Below are positions 20,733 through 31,390 of a DNA stretch of 64,000 nucleotides, in pieces. Each line of letters opens with the position of its first letter. Positions within the stretch are counted from its first letter, which is position 1. This DNA is from Oceanimonas doudoroffii. Its GTDB lineage: Bacteria; Pseudomonadota; Gammaproteobacteria; Enterobacterales; Aeromonadaceae. The notes beneath the pieces were generated by a model. The model did no database searches. It was given only the letters and a program-made list of their open reading frames with translations, and was not told the origin of the DNA. Location: NCBI RefSeq assembly GCF_002242685.1, contig NZ_NBIM01000005.1, positions 130,480-194,479 on the forward strand, given 5' to 3'. Both the position numbers and the translations under genes were made by a program.

Positions 20733-22073
20733 TTACTGCCCCGCGATTTTCATCTTGTCGATCAGCACAGAGCCGGTGTGCAGGCTGGAGCGGGTTTCCA
20801 CGTCGGTACCAATGGCCTGAATACCGGCAAACATGGTCTTCAGATTGCCGGCGATGGTGATTTCCTCCACCGGGTAGGCGATTTCGCCGTTCTCCACCCA
20901 GAAGCCGGCGGCGCCGCGGGAATAGTCACCGGTGACGATGTTTACCCCCTGCCCCATCATCTCGGTCACCAGCAGCCCGGTGCCCATTTGCTTCAGCAGC
21001 TCATCATGGCTCTGGCCGCTGTTTGACACCGTCCAGTTGTGAATGCCGCCGGCATGGCCGGTTACCGGCAGGCCCAGCTTGCGCGCCGAGTAGCTGGTGA
21101 GCAGATAGGTCTGCAGTACGCCGTTTTCGATGATGTTGCGCTCGCAGGTGCGTACCCCTTCATTGTCAAAGGGGGCGCTGGCCAGGCCCTTGTTGAGGTG
21201 GGGCTGCTCGTGAATGGTGAGCCAATCGGGAAACAGTTGCTCGCCGCAGGCATCGAGCAGAAAGGAGGACTTGCGATACAGGTTACCACCGCTAATGCCC
21301 ATCACCAGGTGGCCGAACAGGCCCGCCGCCACATCCGGATGAAACAATACCGGCGCCTGGGTGGTGCCGATCTTGCGACCACCAAGGCGCCCAAGCGTGC
21401 GGCTGACCGCCTCGTCGGCGACCCGCTCCGGGTCCCACAGATCGTCAAAGCTGCGGGCCGAGGTGTAGCCGTATTCCCGCTGCATGTCGCCGTCCTGCTC
21501 GCCGATGAGCACACAGCTCATGCCATAGCGGGAGCCGGCAAAGCCTTTGACAAAACCGTGGCTGTTGCCGTAAACGCGAATGCCGACATTGGCGGAGAAA
21601 CTGGCGCCGTCGGACTGCTTGATGCGTTTGTCACGGCCCAGCGCCGCGCGCTCACAACGCAGTGCCAGCTCGATGCCGTCGGCGGGCTCCATGGCACGGG
21701 GAAAGCACAGCTCAAGGGTAGGCGCATTCCAGGCCAGCTGGTCGGCATCGGCCAGGCCGGCATGAGGATCGGCGGTGGTATAGCGGGAAATATCCAGCGC
21801 CGCCGCCACGGTGCGGGCAATGGCGTCGGGGCGCAGATCCGAGGTGGATGCCGAGCCCTTGCGGCCGTCTCTGTACACGGCGATGCCGAGGGCACCGTCC
21901 TTGTTGAACTCGATGTTCTCCAGTTCGGCATTGCGGGTGTTCACCGACAGCCCGGTCTGCTTGCTGATGGACACCTCCGCCGCCTCGGCACCCAGGCGTT
22001 TGGCGCTTTCCAGCGCCTGCTCTACCGCCATCTCAAGCTGGCGCTGTTCGATTTGAATCTCTTCGGGAGTCAT
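20733..22073 (-). CDS. pmbA: Metalloprotease PmbA/TldE
   Basis: PmbA (TldE) forms with TldD a heterodimeric protease that matures microcin B17, degrades CcdA and acts on unfolded peptides. The 446-residue product matches E. coli PmbA in length and motifs: FNSDGALGI-type FNKDGALGIAVY, KGLASAPFDNEGVRT, STGHAGGIHN-type VTGHAGGIHN, and the C-terminus MKIAGQ. TldE lacks the HExxxH zinc site found in TldD. The start MTPEEIQIEQ was chosen over 22178 by family length. It diverges from darP; tldD is at 22761. Confidence 0.93.
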   Translation of the reverse strand: MTPEEIQIEQRQLEMAVEQALESAKRLGAEAAEVSISKQTGLSVNTRNAELENIEFNKDGALGIAVYRDGRKGSASTSDLRPDAIARTVAAALDISRYTTADPHAGLADADQLAWNAPTLELCFPRAMEPADGIELALRCERAALGRDKRIKQSDGASFSANVGIRVYGNSHGFVKGFAGSRYGMSCVLIGEQDGDMQREYGYTSARSFDDLWDPERVADEAVSRTLGRLGGRKIGTTQAPVLFHPDVAAGLFGHLVMGISGGNLYRKSSFLLDACGEQLFPDWLTIHEQPHLNKGLASAPFDNEGVRTCERNIIENGVLQTYLLTSYSARKLGLPVTGHAGGIHNWTVSNSGQSHDELLKQMGTGLLVTEMMGQGVNIVTGDYSRGAAGFWVENGEIAYPVEEITIAGNLKTMFAGIQAIGTDVETRSSLHTGSVLIDKMKIAGQ

Positions 22074-22176
22074 AGTGAATTCGCTGGTTCCGTTTGCCGT
22101 TAGCATAACAGACCCCTGCGCCCCTTGGGAGAAGCTGGTAATATATTCACCATCACCGATTTGCAAGAGACATACC

Positions 22177-22698
22177 ATGCGCCATCACGACGACCACTCA
22201 GACCACGACGACGATATCGAGTGGGTCAGTAAAAGCGAAATGAAGCGGGAAAGCCACGCCCTGCAGCAACTGGGCCTGGACCTGGTCAGGCTTAAGGCCA
22301 GCGATCTGGCCAAGGTGCCCCTGGACGAAGAGCTGAAGGATGCCATCGAGCTGGCGCACAAGCTTTCCAACAAGCGCGAGGCCCTGCGTCGTCACCTGCA
22401 GTTTATCGGCAAGCTGATGCGCAGCCGGGACGTCACCGCCATTCGCGAGGCGCTCAACGCTTTTGATCAGAAGAACGCCGTGGTCAACGCCCATTTTCAC
22501 AAGCTGGAGCAATGGCGGGACCGCCTGATCCGCGAGGGCGACAAGGGCGTGGATGCCCTGATGGCCGAATATCGCGGACTGGATCGACAGAAGCTGCGTC
22601 AGCTGGCCCGCACCGGTCGCAAGGAGCAGGCCGCCGGCCTGCCGCCCAAGGCCTACCGGGAGCTGTTTCAGTATCTGAAGCAACACCTGGATCAGTAA
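22177..22698 (+). CDS. darP: Ribosome assembly factor DarP (YjgA)
   Basis: DarP binds late 50S precursors and promotes peptidyl transferase centre maturation in E. coli. The 173-residue protein has an acidic, His-rich N-terminus and the family's EIEWVSKSEMKRESHALQQLG-like block (here preceded by DDD). Its C-terminus is LPPKAYRELFQYLK. The start follows a GAGA ribosome site. The gene is divergent from pmbA, as in E. coli. Confidence 0.92.
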   Translation: MRHHDDHSDHDDDIEWVSKSEMKRESHALQQLGLDLVRLKASDLAKVPLDEELKDAIELAHKLSNKREALRRHLQFIGKLMRSRDVTAIREALNAFDQKNAVVNAHFHKLEQWRDRLIREGDKGVDALMAEYRGLDRQKLRQLARTGRKEQAAGLPPKAYRELFQYLKQHLDQ

Positions 22699-22713
22699 TA
22701 CGACCCACCATAA

Positions 22714-22740
22714 AAAACGCCGGCATCATGCCGGCGTTGT
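22714..22740. terminator. Terminator between darP and tldD
   Basis: AACGCCGGCAT and ATGCCGGCGTT pair into a strong stem. On the minus strand a T6 tract follows, marking the end of the mreB-to-tldD run; it also sits just past darP. Confidence 0.88.
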
Positions 22741-22760
22741 AGTTTTCAGGAACAGGCTGC

Positions 22761-24206
22761 TTACTGGGTGCCGCCGACCGTCATGCGATCCAGCTTGAGG
22801 GTCGGCTGGCCCACGCCCACGGGCACGCTCTGACCGTCCTTGCCGCACACGCCGACACCAGCATCCAGGCTTAGATCATTGCCCACCATGGACACCTGAC
22901 TCATGGCCTCGGGGCCGTTGCCGATCAGGGTCGCCCCCTTGATCGGCGCGGTCAGCTTGCCGTCCTCAATGAGGTAGGCTTCGGAGGCCGAAAATACAAA
23001 CCGGCCCGAGGTAATGTCCACCTGACCTCCGCCGAAGTTGGGAGCGTAAATGCCCTTCTTCACGCTGCGAATGATCTCTTCCGGCGGCGTCTCGCCAGCC
23101 AGCATATAGGTATTGGTCATGCGCGGCATCGGCAGGTGAGCGTAAGACTCGCGCCGGCCGTTGCCGGTGGGCGCCATGCCCATCAGCCGGGCGTTGAGCT
23201 TGTCCTGCATATACCCCTTGAGCACGCCGTTTTCGATCAGCACGTTGTAGCCGCTGGGGGTACCCTCGTCGTCTATGGTCAAGGAGCCACGACGATCGGC
23301 CAGGGTGCCGTCGTCCACTATGGTGCACAGGGATGAGGCCACCTTTTCACCAATGCGGCCGGCATAGGCAGAAGAGCCCTTGCGGTTAAAGTCCCCTTCC
23401 AGGCCATGACCCACCGCCTCATGCAACAGCACGCCAGGCCAGCCGGCCCCGAGCACCACCGGCATGGTACCGGCGGGGGCGTCCACCGCCTCCAAGTTTA
23501 CCAGGGCCTGACGCACCGCTTCCCGAGCATAGCCCATGGCCCTGGGTTGGCCGTCGACCTCTTCAAGGAAGTAGTCGTAACCAAAACGGCCACCGCCGCC
23601 GCTGCTGCCACGCTCGCGCCGGCCATTACGCTCCGCCAGCACCGAGCAATTCAAGCGCACCAGGGGGCGCAAGTCCGTGGCCAGGGTACCGTCGGTGGCC
23701 AGCACCAGCACTTCTTCATAAACACCGGAGATGGAAGCGATCACCTGGGTTACCGCCGGATCCAGGCTTCGGGCAAAGGCATCCATCTGCTGCAGCAGGG
23801 CAATTTTTTGCTCCCGGGGCAGGCTGTCGAGCGGATTAACCCCCATGTAGCGGGCGATCACCGGCTGCTCCTTGCCCACCTTGAAGCGACCGTCACCGCC
23901 GTGGGCGGCAATGCCCCGGGCGGCGCTTACCGCCTGATCCAGGGCGGCGGCGGTCAGCTCATCGGAATAGGCAAAGCCGGTCTTTTCGCCGCTTACGGCG
24001 CGCACCCCCACGCCCTGCTCAATGTTGTAGCTGCCGTCCTTGACGATGCCGTCTTCCAGCACCCAGGACTCGTGCACGCTGTTCTGAAAGTACAGATCGG
24101 CAAAGTCGATCTGGTGGCGGCTGAGCCGCGCCAGCTGGGCGTCCAGCAGAGCCATGTCCAGCTCGTTGGGCACCAGCAGGCTTTGGTTGATCTGTTCAAT
24201 ACTCAT
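22761..24206 (-). CDS. tldD: Metalloprotease TldD
   Basis: TldD is the zinc-bearing partner of PmbA. The 481-residue protein has the HExxxH zinc motif HEAVGH (in [21 protein letters not shown]) and the GxC motif near the C-terminus ([21 protein letters not shown]), which supplies a further zinc ligand. It starts [11 protein letters not shown] and overlaps nit by 4 bp (ATGA). It is the last gene of the mreB-to-tldD run. Confidence 0.95.
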   Translation of the reverse strand: MSIEQINQSLLVPNELDMALLDAQLARLSRHQIDFADLYFQNSVHESWVLEDGIVKDGSYNIEQGVGVRAVSGEKTGFAYSDELTAAALDQAVSAARGIAAHGGDGRFKVGKEQPVIARYMGVNPLDSLPREQKIALLQQMDAFARSLDPAVTQVIASISGVYEEVLVLATDGTLATDLRPLVRLNCSVLAERNGRRERGSSGGGGRFGYDYFLEEVDGQPRAMGYAREAVRQALVNLEAVDAPAGTMPVVLGAGWPGVLLHEAVGHGLEGDFNRKGSSAYAGRIGEKVASSLCTIVDDGTLADRRGSLTIDDEGTPSGYNVLIENGVLKGYMQDKLNARLMGMAPTGNGRRESYAHLPMPRMTNTYMLAGETPPEEIIRSVKKGIYAPNFGGGQVDITSGRFVFSASEAYLIEDGKLTAPIKGATLIGNGPEAMSQVSMVGNDLSLDAGVGVCGKDGQSVPVGVGQPTLKLDRMTVGGTQ

Positions 24207-25030
24207 TCTTTGTCTCTCCACACCGCCCGCAGGCGGGCATGTTGGGCCACTGGCATCTGGCGGCGCACGCTCTCAAGGCGCTGGCGATCAAGGGGGGCCC
24301 GAATCAGGCCTTCGCCTTCGGGCAGGCAGGCACACACCTCACCCCAGGGATCCAGAATCACCGAATGTCCCCAGGTCTGGCGACCTCCCGCATGCTCCCC
24401 CCACTGACCGGCGGCCAGCACATAACACTGATTTTCAATGGCTCTGGCCTGCAACAGTGGCAGCCAGTGCGCCTGGCCGGTCACTCGAGTAAAGGCCGCC
24501 GGCACCATCAGAATGTCGGCACCCCGCTCGCGCAGGGCACGATACAACTCGGGAAAACGTAGATCATAACAGATCGACAGCCCCAGGCGACCAAAGGGAC
24601 TGTCGACCACGCCCAACTCGCTCCCCGGCTGGTAGCTGTCCGACTCCCGGTAACGGCCATGGCCGTCGGCCACATCCACATCGAACAGGTGCAGCTTGTG
24701 ATAATGCGCCACCTGCTGACCCTGCTCATCATAAACTAGGCAACTGGTGTGCAGCCTGTCGCTGCCCTCAATGCGGGTCGGCATGGAGCCCACCACCAGC
24801 CAGATGCCAAAACGCTTGGCCCAGTGCGCCAGGCAGTCCTGCACCGGCCCCTGACTAAGCGGTTCGGCCACACTCAGCACCGCCTCGCGCCCGCCAAACA
24901 CCACGGCGTTTTCCGGCAGTTGCACCAGCAGCGGACGGGCGTCGGGCAGCCGCGCCAGCAGGGCCTCAATCCGTTCCCGGTTGCCATGCCAGTCGGCACC
25001 CGCGTTCAGTTGCAGGGCTACCAGTTCCAT
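24203..25030 (-). CDS. Carbon-nitrogen hydrolase (nitrilase superfamily, Nit-like)
   Basis: This 275-residue cytoplasmic amidase belongs to the nitrilase superfamily. The Glu-Lys-Cys triad is visible as LVQLPENAV (Glu), [10 protein letters not shown] (Lys) and [11 protein letters not shown] (Cys). By family resemblance it is Nit1/Nit2-like, with deaminated glutathione or omega-amides as likely substrates, but the substrate cannot be read from sequence. It lies between yhdP and tldD. Confidence 0.85.
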   Translation of the reverse strand: MELVALQLNAGADWHGNRERIEALLARLPDARPLLVQLPENAVVFGGREAVLSVAEPLSQGPVQDCLAHWAKRFGIWLVVGSMPTRIEGSDRLHTSCLVYDEQGQQVAHYHKLHLFDVDVADGHGRYRESDSYQPGSELGVVDSPFGRLGLSICYDLRFPELYRALRERGADILMVPAAFTRVTGQAHWLPLLQARAIENQCYVLAAGQWGEHAGGRQTWGHSVILDPWGEVCACLPEGEGLIRAPLDRQRLESVRRQMPVAQHARLRAVWRDKE

Positions 25031-25033
25031 TTA

Positions 25034-28000
25034 TTACTCCTTGTCGTTTTGAGGCAGGCGGATTTGCTCCCGCTCCCGGCCCAGTTCACTGACCGTCGGG
25101 CTGGCCAGGGGGCCACTCACGCGATAACGAATACGCGTGAATACATCTACCACAGGCCCCAGTACCTTGGACAGGGCCAGCACATAAAGGCCGGTCACCG
25201 GCGTCACCGCAAAGGCCGCCAGCACCGGCAGGTTGCCGGTCAGGTTGGGCGTGAATTCAAAACGGTAATCGAGCCGCTCGGCGGCCAGGTCCACCCGTCC
25301 TTGCCCGGCCATGTCGCCGGCGGCCCCTTTCAGCAGAAAGTCGTCGTTGCGCAACAGGCCCTGCTCAAAGGTGCCGGTGGCACGAATACTGTCAAAGTAA
25401 AAACCGCCTTCAAACACGTCGCGAAAATCCAGCCGCAGCCGCCGCAGTATCGAGTCCATGCTCAGCACCGACAGCAGGCCGGCGCCCTTGTCGCTCACCC
25501 CGGTGAGCACGCCGGCGCCGGTTTCCACGCTGACGGTGCCATCCAGGCGGGAGGTCACCGGCTGCCAGGGCAGCCCGGGCCAGCTCAGCTCGCCTTCCAG
25601 CAGCGCCTGGGTGTCACGGAATGGCGAGGGTTCATCCAGGGCCTGCCAGAGCGCCTGCAGGGATTGCGCCCCTCCTCGCCACTGCAGCCGGGTAAGGTCG
25701 CCGCTGTCGTGCTGCAGCCAACGCCCTTGCGCCCGGCCCTGCAGCAAGGGACCGTCGAGCCAGAGGTCGTCGAGCTGCACGCCGTTTTCCGCGTGCAGCG
25801 GTGACAACTGGAACCCTGCCTTACCCAAGGCCAGCTCGCGCCAGCGGCAGTCGTCACAGCGAAACACCAGGGCCGGCACTCGGGCCGGAGACAACCGGCC
25901 CATACCGATGCCTTCACCGCCGGGCCTTGGCGACAGCCACAGCCGGTCAAAACTGGCGGTGATCGGTTCATCATTGCCCCAGGCCAGCTCTCCCTGCGCC
26001 TGCTGCGCCGCCACCGCCAGCCGGTGGCGGCCGGCTTCTCCCGGGCTGAAGGTCAGCCGCAGATCGCTGAGTGGCTGGCGCCACAGCTCACCGCTGTCGG
26101 CACGCAAGTCCGCCCGGTAGCGCTCCGGCCAGTGCAACGCTATCGCTCCTGCCTCGTTCGACGACGCCCCGCCGAGCCGCGCCAGCCAGTCGTCCAGCCC
26201 GAGCTCGGCCAGGTGTGCCGCCACATCCACCGGCGCTCGGGGAAGCCTGGCCTTTGCGCCGCCGGCATCGAGCCAGAGCCGGCTGACGTGCACACCGTCG
26301 GCGGCAAAGCCGAGTCGCAGCTCGGCATCGATATCCGGCGCCATGGCAAGCCGCGCACGGGCCTGGGCCGTGTCGCCGGACAGCAACAGCCGCAACGGCC
26401 GATCCGGTCCGGCATCCTTGCCCAGGGGCGGCGGCAGCCGGCTTGCCAGCCCTGCCAGGCTCGAGTCCAGCTCGGCGGTGTAATTCACCCGCCCTTCGGT
26501 CATGTTCAGCTGCACTCGGCCCTGCCAGCCGGCCTCGCCCTGCAACCCCGCCAGCCAGGGGTGTGCCCGGCCCAGGGCATCGCCCTGCAAGCGGCCGGCC
26601 AGACCGATATCGGCATGATAGCCGGCCTCGGTGATCCGGCCCTGATAATCCACCGTCAGCGGCTGGCCCAGCCAGCGGCCTTGCAACTGCTTCAGCCCGG
26701 TTTCTTTCTCGTCAAAATTGAGGGTGCCGTGCACTCCGGTCAGGGGCATGGCCAGGGGCGTGATCAAGACCTCATTGTCACTGAAAGTCACCTCGCCCTT
26801 TACCCCCACCGGGCCGCCGCTCAGGGGAATGTCGAGGGCCAGCCGGCCCGTCAGCGGGCCCGACACCCGCACCTGCTGCAGGGTGGCCCCCACCGAGCCG
26901 GCCAGGGGAGACTGTTGCAGGTAACCGGACACCGCCTCGCCGTCCCCCTCAATGCCGGCGTTCAGCGCGAGGCGGGCGCTGCGGTTCAGGGGCACGATGC
27001 GGGCATCGATGTTTTCGGCCCGGGCCTGACCAAGGCGCCCGCTGGGGCCGGTCATGTACAGGCCGTCGTTTTCAAACAGCAGATCGAGATCCAGGGCAGT
27101 CAGCGGCTGCCAGTGGGGATCAAAACGGAATTCGGCGTCGCGCAGAGGCACCCGGGCTTGAAAAATGCCCGACCCGTCGCGATAGGGAAAACGATTGAGG
27201 CGACCGTACCAGAGCACTTCGGCGTGTTCGGCATGGCCGCCGCGAATGGCGCCCTGCAGGTAGTCCACCAGCCGAGTGCCCATTACCGGCTCGGGCAGAT
27301 AAACCCCAGCCCGACCGGCCCGGTGCAGATCCACTCGGGCCGAGGCGCTGAGCAGGGGCGACCCTGCCGGCGGCAACTGCAGGCTGACCCAGGCTTCAAG
27401 ATCCAGGTCGTCGCCGGCCACCCGCAGCCGGTCACTCCACAGCCACCAGTCGCGGCCGCGTTTTTGCCACTGCAGCTCGGCGGTCAGCGCACGCATCGGC
27501 CAGGGGCCGCGAAAAGCCTTGTCCCAGTGCCAGTCGGCGGCCTCGGGCTGGTTCAGGATCAGCCGGCCGTGCTCCGCCGCCAGGGTAAAGCGGCCATTCA
27601 GCCCCTGCGTTTGCGGCACCCAGCCAAAGGCCTGCGTGCTGACCTGGTGGAGTTCCCCGTCCAGCTGCCAGTCGCTGCCGTCGGCATTGGCGGCAAAACG
27701 CAGCCCCGACAGCCGGCCCTTGGGGGCAATGCCCGCCAGCTGACGCGCGGCGGTGGGCCAGTAGTATTCGCCCCACTGGGCCAGCAACGCCAGATCGGTA
27801 AAGCTGAGCCGATCCAGGTAACCGCTGAGCCGCTCCCCGTCGCGGTCGAGCTGAACCTGCCAGCGCTCCCAGGCCTCGCCGTCCACGCTGATGTCGATAT
27901 CGCTGCTGGCCAGCTGCCAGCCGGCGGCGGTCGGTTGCCATTGCAGACGACCCCCCTTAACCACCACCTCGTGGCCCTCTCCCCAGCCGGCCCGGTTCTG

Positions 28001-28777
28001 CCCCAGGGTCAGCAGCGCCGCCTGCAGCTCGCCCTGCCGCCATTCCAGCCAGGCCTCAAAGGAAAGCTCGGCCGAGACGCTATCGTCCTCGGGGCGCACC
28101 CGGGCCAACACCGGACTGGCATCCACCCGGTCGGCCTGCAGATAAATACCGCCGCTCAGGCGGTCGATGGGCCCTTCCAGCCGCCCTTGAAACACAAACT
28201 GCTGGCCGGCACCGGGACCAAAGCTCAATCGGCCCTCGCCCTGATGCAGCTCGGCGCCGTTGTGCCAGCGCAGGGCAGGAATATTCAGCTCCAGCAGAGG
28301 CTTGCCCGGAGCGGCCAGCACCAGCTGGGCATCCACCAGGCTCAGCCGCTCCACGCCCTGCAGTGCCAGAGTGCGCAGGGCGGTGATATCGGTACGCGGC
28401 GCCTCGCCTTCACCGCTCAGTCCCAGGGTCAACCGCAGGCCGTCCAGGGTGAGCTCGTTGAGCACCGGCCGCCACTGGCGCAGACTTTGCCACAGTTGCA
28501 TGTCCACCGAGGCCCGACGCAGGATCAGATCCGGCTGTTGCGGCCGCTGCAGACGCACGTCTTCCAGCACCAGTACGGGACCGAAGTCCTGCCAGCCCAG
28601 CCCCAGGCCGCCGATGTTCAGGGTCAGCTGGTGTTCGCTCAGCAACCGGTCCAGCCACTGTTGTTGCAGGGCCGCCAGCCAGGGCGAGCCGAAGCGCAGC
28701 AGGCTGACCAACAGGGCCAGCATCACGGCGGCTCCGGCCAGGCCAAACCAGGCCCAGCTCAGGCTGCGTTTCAGCAC
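25034..28777 (-). CDS. yhdP: AsmA-family intermembrane lipid transporter YhdP
   Basis: YhdP is a large bridge-like AsmA-family protein that spans the periplasm and moves phospholipid to the outer membrane in E. coli. The 1247-residue product is close to the E. coli length (1266). It has an N-terminal membrane anchor (about residues 8-28), a long beta-rich groove domain, and the conserved C-terminal region with LLSVLSMDSILRRLRLDFRDVF and GLYVLALSKVLGPVVDVFTRIRYRVSGP. It starts with GTG sharing one base with the rng stop (TAGTG). Confidence 0.9.
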   Translation of the reverse strand: MLKRSLSWAWFGLAGAAVMLALLVSLLRFGSPWLAALQQQWLDRLLSEHQLTLNIGGLGLGWQDFGPVLVLEDVRLQRPQQPDLILRRASVDMQLWQSLRQWRPVLNELTLDGLRLTLGLSGEGEAPRTDITALRTLALQGVERLSLVDAQLVLAAPGKPLLELNIPALRWHNGAELHQGEGRLSFGPGAGQQFVFQGRLEGPIDRLSGGIYLQADRVDASPVLARVRPEDDSVSAELSFEAWLEWRQGELQAALLTLGQNRAGWGEGHEVVVKGGRLQWQPTAAGWQLASSDIDISVDGEAWERWQVQLDRDGERLSGYLDRLSFTDLALLAQWGEYYWPTAARQLAGIAPKGRLSGLRFAANADGSDWQLDGELHQVSTQAFGWVPQTQGLNGRFTLAAEHGRLILNQPEAADWHWDKAFRGPWPMRALTAELQWQKRGRDWWLWSDRLRVAGDDLDLEAWVSLQLPPAGSPLLSASARVDLHRAGRAGVYLPEPVMGTRLVDYLQGAIRGGHAEHAEVLWYGRLNRFPYRDGSGIFQARVPLRDAEFRFDPHWQPLTALDLDLLFENDGLYMTGPSGRLGQARAENIDARIVPLNRSARLALNAGIEGDGEAVSGYLQQSPLAGSVGATLQQVRVSGPLTGRLALDIPLSGGPVGVKGEVTFSDNEVLITPLAMPLTGVHGTLNFDEKETGLKQLQGRWLGQPLTVDYQGRITEAGYHADIGLAGRLQGDALGRAHPWLAGLQGEAGWQGRVQLNMTEGRVNYTAELDSSLAGLASRLPPPLGKDAGPDRPLRLLLSGDTAQARARLAMAPDIDAELRLGFAADGVHVSRLWLDAGGAKARLPRAPVDVAAHLAELGLDDWLARLGGASSNEAGAIALHWPERYRADLRADSGELWRQPLSDLRLTFSPGEAGRHRLAVAAQQAQGELAWGNDEPITASFDRLWLSPRPGGEGIGMGRLSPARVPALVFRCDDCRWRELALGKAGFQLSPLHAENGVQLDDLWLDGPLLQGRAQGRWLQHDSGDLTRLQWRGGAQSLQALWQALDEPSPFRDTQALLEGELSWPGLPWQPVTSRLDGTVSVETGAGVLTGVSDKGAGLLSVLSMDSILRRLRLDFRDVFEGGFYFDSIRATGTFEQGLLRNDDFLLKGAAGDMAGQGRVDLAAERLDYRFEFTPNLTGNLPVLAAFAVTPVTGLYVLALSKVLGPVVDVFTRIRYRVSGPLASPTVSELGREREQIRLPQNDKE

Positions 28778-30246
28778 TACATCATCACCACGTCAAACTG
28801 CTCCTGGTTATACAGGGGCTCGCTGTTGACCCTGACCTGCTTGCCGATAAACACCTCCAGTTCGGCCAGCATGTGCGACTCGTCTTCCTGCAGGGCCGCG
28901 GCCACGGCGGTGGAGGCATAGACCACGAACTTGTCGGCGTCGTAGGCCTTGTTGACCCGCAGGATCTCTCGCAGGATTTCGTAGCTGACGGTTTCCACGG
29001 TTTTCACCCGGGCTCGACCATTGCACTCGGGACAGGCATCGCAGAGCACATGCTCCAGGCTCTCCCGAGTGCGCTTGCGGGTCATCTCCACCAGTCCCAG
29101 CTGGGAAAAGCCGTTGACGTTGGTCTTGGCCCTGTCTTTGGACAGGGCCAGCTCCAGACTGTGCAACACGCGGCGCCGGTGGTCCTCATCGTACATGTCG
29201 ATAAAGTCGATGATGATAATGCCCCCCAGGTTGCGCAGCCGCAGCTGACGGGCAATGGCCTGGGTAGCCTCGATATTGGTGTTGAAGATGGTTTCTTCGA
29301 GGTTACGGTGCCCGACAAAGGCGCCGGTATTGATATCGATGGTGGTCATGGCCTCGGTCTGATCGATGATCAGATAGCCCCCCGACTTGAGCTCCACCTT
29401 GCGATCCAGGGCCCGCTGGATCTCGTTTTCGACGTCATACAGATCAAAGATCGGCGACTCGCCGTGGTAGTACTCGATGCGCCCGGACAGCTCGGGCACG
29501 AACTCATCCACAAAGGTGCGCAGGGCGTCGCAGGTTTCCCGAGAATCGACCCGAATACGATCCAGCTCGGCCCCGACAAAGTCGCGCACGATGCGAAACG
29601 CCAGCCGCAGATCCTCGTAGAGCATGGAGCAGGACGGGTACTTGCCCCGGCGCTCCTGAATCTTGCGCCACAGCCGCTTGAGAAAGGCGGCATCCTGGGC
29701 CAGCTCCTGCTCGCCGATGCCCTCGGCGGCGGTGCGAATGATAAAGCCACCCTGTTCGTCCACATGCTCGGCGGCCAGGGCCTTGAGCCGCTCCCGCTCC
29801 TGTTCGGAGTCGATGCGCTGGGACACGCCCACGTAGGCGCTGCCGGGCATGAACACCAGATAGCGGGACGGCAGGGTAATGTCGGTGGTGAGGCGAGCTC
29901 CTTTGGTACCGAGGGGATCCTTGACCACCTGCACCATGATATCCTGGCCCTGACGCACCAGTTCGGCGATATTGCCGGCCTGAAAATGGGCCTGCTCACG
30001 GGTGTCGACGCACTCGGTATGGGGCACGATGTCGGAGGCATGCAGAAAGGCGGCGCGCTCTCCGCCGATGTCCACAAAGGCCGCCTGCATGCCGGGCAGC
30101 ACCCGGCTGACCTTGCCCTTGTAGATATTGCCGACGATGCCGCGCCGGGCCTGACGTTCGATATGCACTTCCTGCAGGATACCGTTTTCCACCAGTGCCA
30201 CCCGGGTCTCAGCCGGGGTCATATTGATAATCAGTTCTGCAGACAT
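28777..30246 (-). CDS. rng: Ribonuclease G
   Basis: RNase G is an endonuclease of the RNase E family that matures the 5' end of 16S rRNA and cuts some mRNAs. The 489-residue length equals that of E. coli RNase G. An S1 domain lies at about residues 35-120. The catalytic aspartates are in IDINTGAFVG and IIIDFIDMYDEDHRRRV, and the Zn-link cysteines are in CDACPECNG near residue 405. It lies 70 bp downstream of maf. Confidence 0.97.
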   Translation of the reverse strand: MSAELIINMTPAETRVALVENGILQEVHIERQARRGIVGNIYKGKVSRVLPGMQAAFVDIGGERAAFLHASDIVPHTECVDTREQAHFQAGNIAELVRQGQDIMVQVVKDPLGTKGARLTTDITLPSRYLVFMPGSAYVGVSQRIDSEQERERLKALAAEHVDEQGGFIIRTAAEGIGEQELAQDAAFLKRLWRKIQERRGKYPSCSMLYEDLRLAFRIVRDFVGAELDRIRVDSRETCDALRTFVDEFVPELSGRIEYYHGESPIFDLYDVENEIQRALDRKVELKSGGYLIIDQTEAMTTIDINTGAFVGHRNLEETIFNTNIEATQAIARQLRLRNLGGIIIIDFIDMYDEDHRRRVLHSLELALSKDRAKTNVNGFSQLGLVEMTRKRTRESLEHVLCDACPECNGRARVKTVETVSYEILREILRVNKAYDADKFVVYASTAVAAALQEDESHMLAELEVFIGKQVRVNSEPLYNQEQFDVVMM

Positions 30247-30316
30247 GTGGGCTCCGCCAGTGAGGGGGTGATATGGCCTTAAACTATCACAGAATGGCGG
30301 CTTTCAAGAGCCGGAA

Positions 30317-30892
30317 TCAACCGGTTACGATGCCGGCGTCCCGCAACAAGGCTTCGGTTTCCACCAGTGGCAGGCCCACCACGGCGCTATAGCTGCCGTG
30401 AATACGCGACACAAAACGTCCACCCAGTCCCTGAATGCCGTAACCGCCGGCCTTGTCAACGGGCTCGCCAGTGTGCCAGTAGCGGTCGATGTCGGCCTCG
30501 CTCAGGGCGCGGAAGGTCACTTCCGTGGTCACCAGCACACTCCGGCAGTGTTCGCCCCACGCCAGCGCCATGGCGGTCATCACTCGATGGCTGCGGCCCG
30601 ACAGCCGGCGCAGCATGGCCTTGCCGTGGGCCTCGCACTGGGGCTTTTCCAGCACCTCGCCGTCCACCACCACTATGGTGTCACCGCCCAGCACCGGCAG
30701 CGGCTCGGGCGCCAGCGCGGCACCGGCCAGGGCCTTGTCCCGGGCCAGCCGCTGCACATAGCCGGCGGCGTCTTCGTCCGGCCGCTGGCGCTCTTCCACC
30801 TCGGGACGCACCAGTTCAAAGCGTACCCCCAGCTGCGCCAGCAGCTCGCGGCGACGGGGCGAGGCGGAAGCCAGGTAAAGGGCGATGGTCAT
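30317..30892 (-). CDS. maf: Maf-family nucleotide pyrophosphatase (YhdE-like)
   Basis: Maf/YhdE hydrolyses dTTP, UTP and modified nucleotides to monophosphates, a house-cleaning role linked to septum inhibition. The 191-residue protein has the opening [12 protein letters not shown], the acidic [18 protein letters not shown] and the [13 protein letters not shown] motif. It sits directly after mreD, as in E. coli. Confidence 0.93.
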   Translation of the reverse strand: MTIALYLASASPRRRELLAQLGVRFELVRPEVEERQRPDEDAAGYVQRLARDKALAGAALAPEPLPVLGGDTIVVVDGEVLEKPQCEAHGKAMLRRLSGRSHRVMTAMALAWGEHCRSVLVTTEVTFRALSEADIDRYWHTGEPVDKAGGYGIQGLGGRFVSRIHGSYSAVVGLPLVETEALLRDAGIVTG

Positions 30893-30901
30893 GACGACTC
30901 C

Positions 30902-31390
30902 TCAGGTCAGGGCAAACTGACGCCGGCACTTGCGCAGCAACAGGAAGATCCAGGGCCAGAACACCATGCTGCTGACGATGGACCAAAAGTAGTGATAGTC
31001 CACCTGAATGGCGCTGTTGAGGTAGCCGGTCCAGAAGATTAGCAGCTTGTTGAGCATGGCCAGGCCGCCGACCACAAAGGCCTGCTGCCACACCGAGTAG
31101 TTGCGCATGCGCTGAAACTGGGAAGCGGCCAGATACACCGGAATCACCAGCGCCAGGGCGCGCACCCCCAGCACCGAGCCCAGCAGCAGATCCAGCAGCA
31201 GGCCGGCCACAAAGGCGGTGCCCACGTTGGCCCGGTGCGGCAGGGCAATGGTCCAGTACAGCAGGGTGACCAACAGCCAGTCGGGGCGAAAGGGCGCTAT
31301 TATGTCCGGCAGCGGCAGAATCGACAGGATCAGCGCCAGCGCCAGGCTGGCCATGATGCCCAGGCGACTGCGCAATGGAAAGGCACTCAT
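30902..31390 (-). CDS. mreD: Rod-shape protein MreD
   Basis: MreD is the small polytopic membrane protein of the elongasome. The 162-residue protein is almost wholly hydrophobic with about five or six helices and the conserved PLPDIIAPFRPDWLLV segment. It overlaps mreC by 4 bp. Confidence 0.93.
   Translation of the reverse strand: MSAFPLRSRLGIMASLALALILSILPLPDIIAPFRPDWLLVTLLYWTIALPHRANVGTAFVAGLLLDLLLGSVLGVRALALVIPVYLAASQFQRMRNYSVWQQAFVVGGLAMLNKLLIFWTGYLNSAIQVDYHYFWSIVSSMVFWPWIFLLLRKCRRQFALT

Noticed and set aside
26024..28921. A 965-codon open frame on the plus strand antisense to yhdP and rng
   Set aside because: High GC content leaves long antisense frames open. The translation is low-complexity (G, Q, A, R rich) and matches no family, while the minus strand encodes YhdP.
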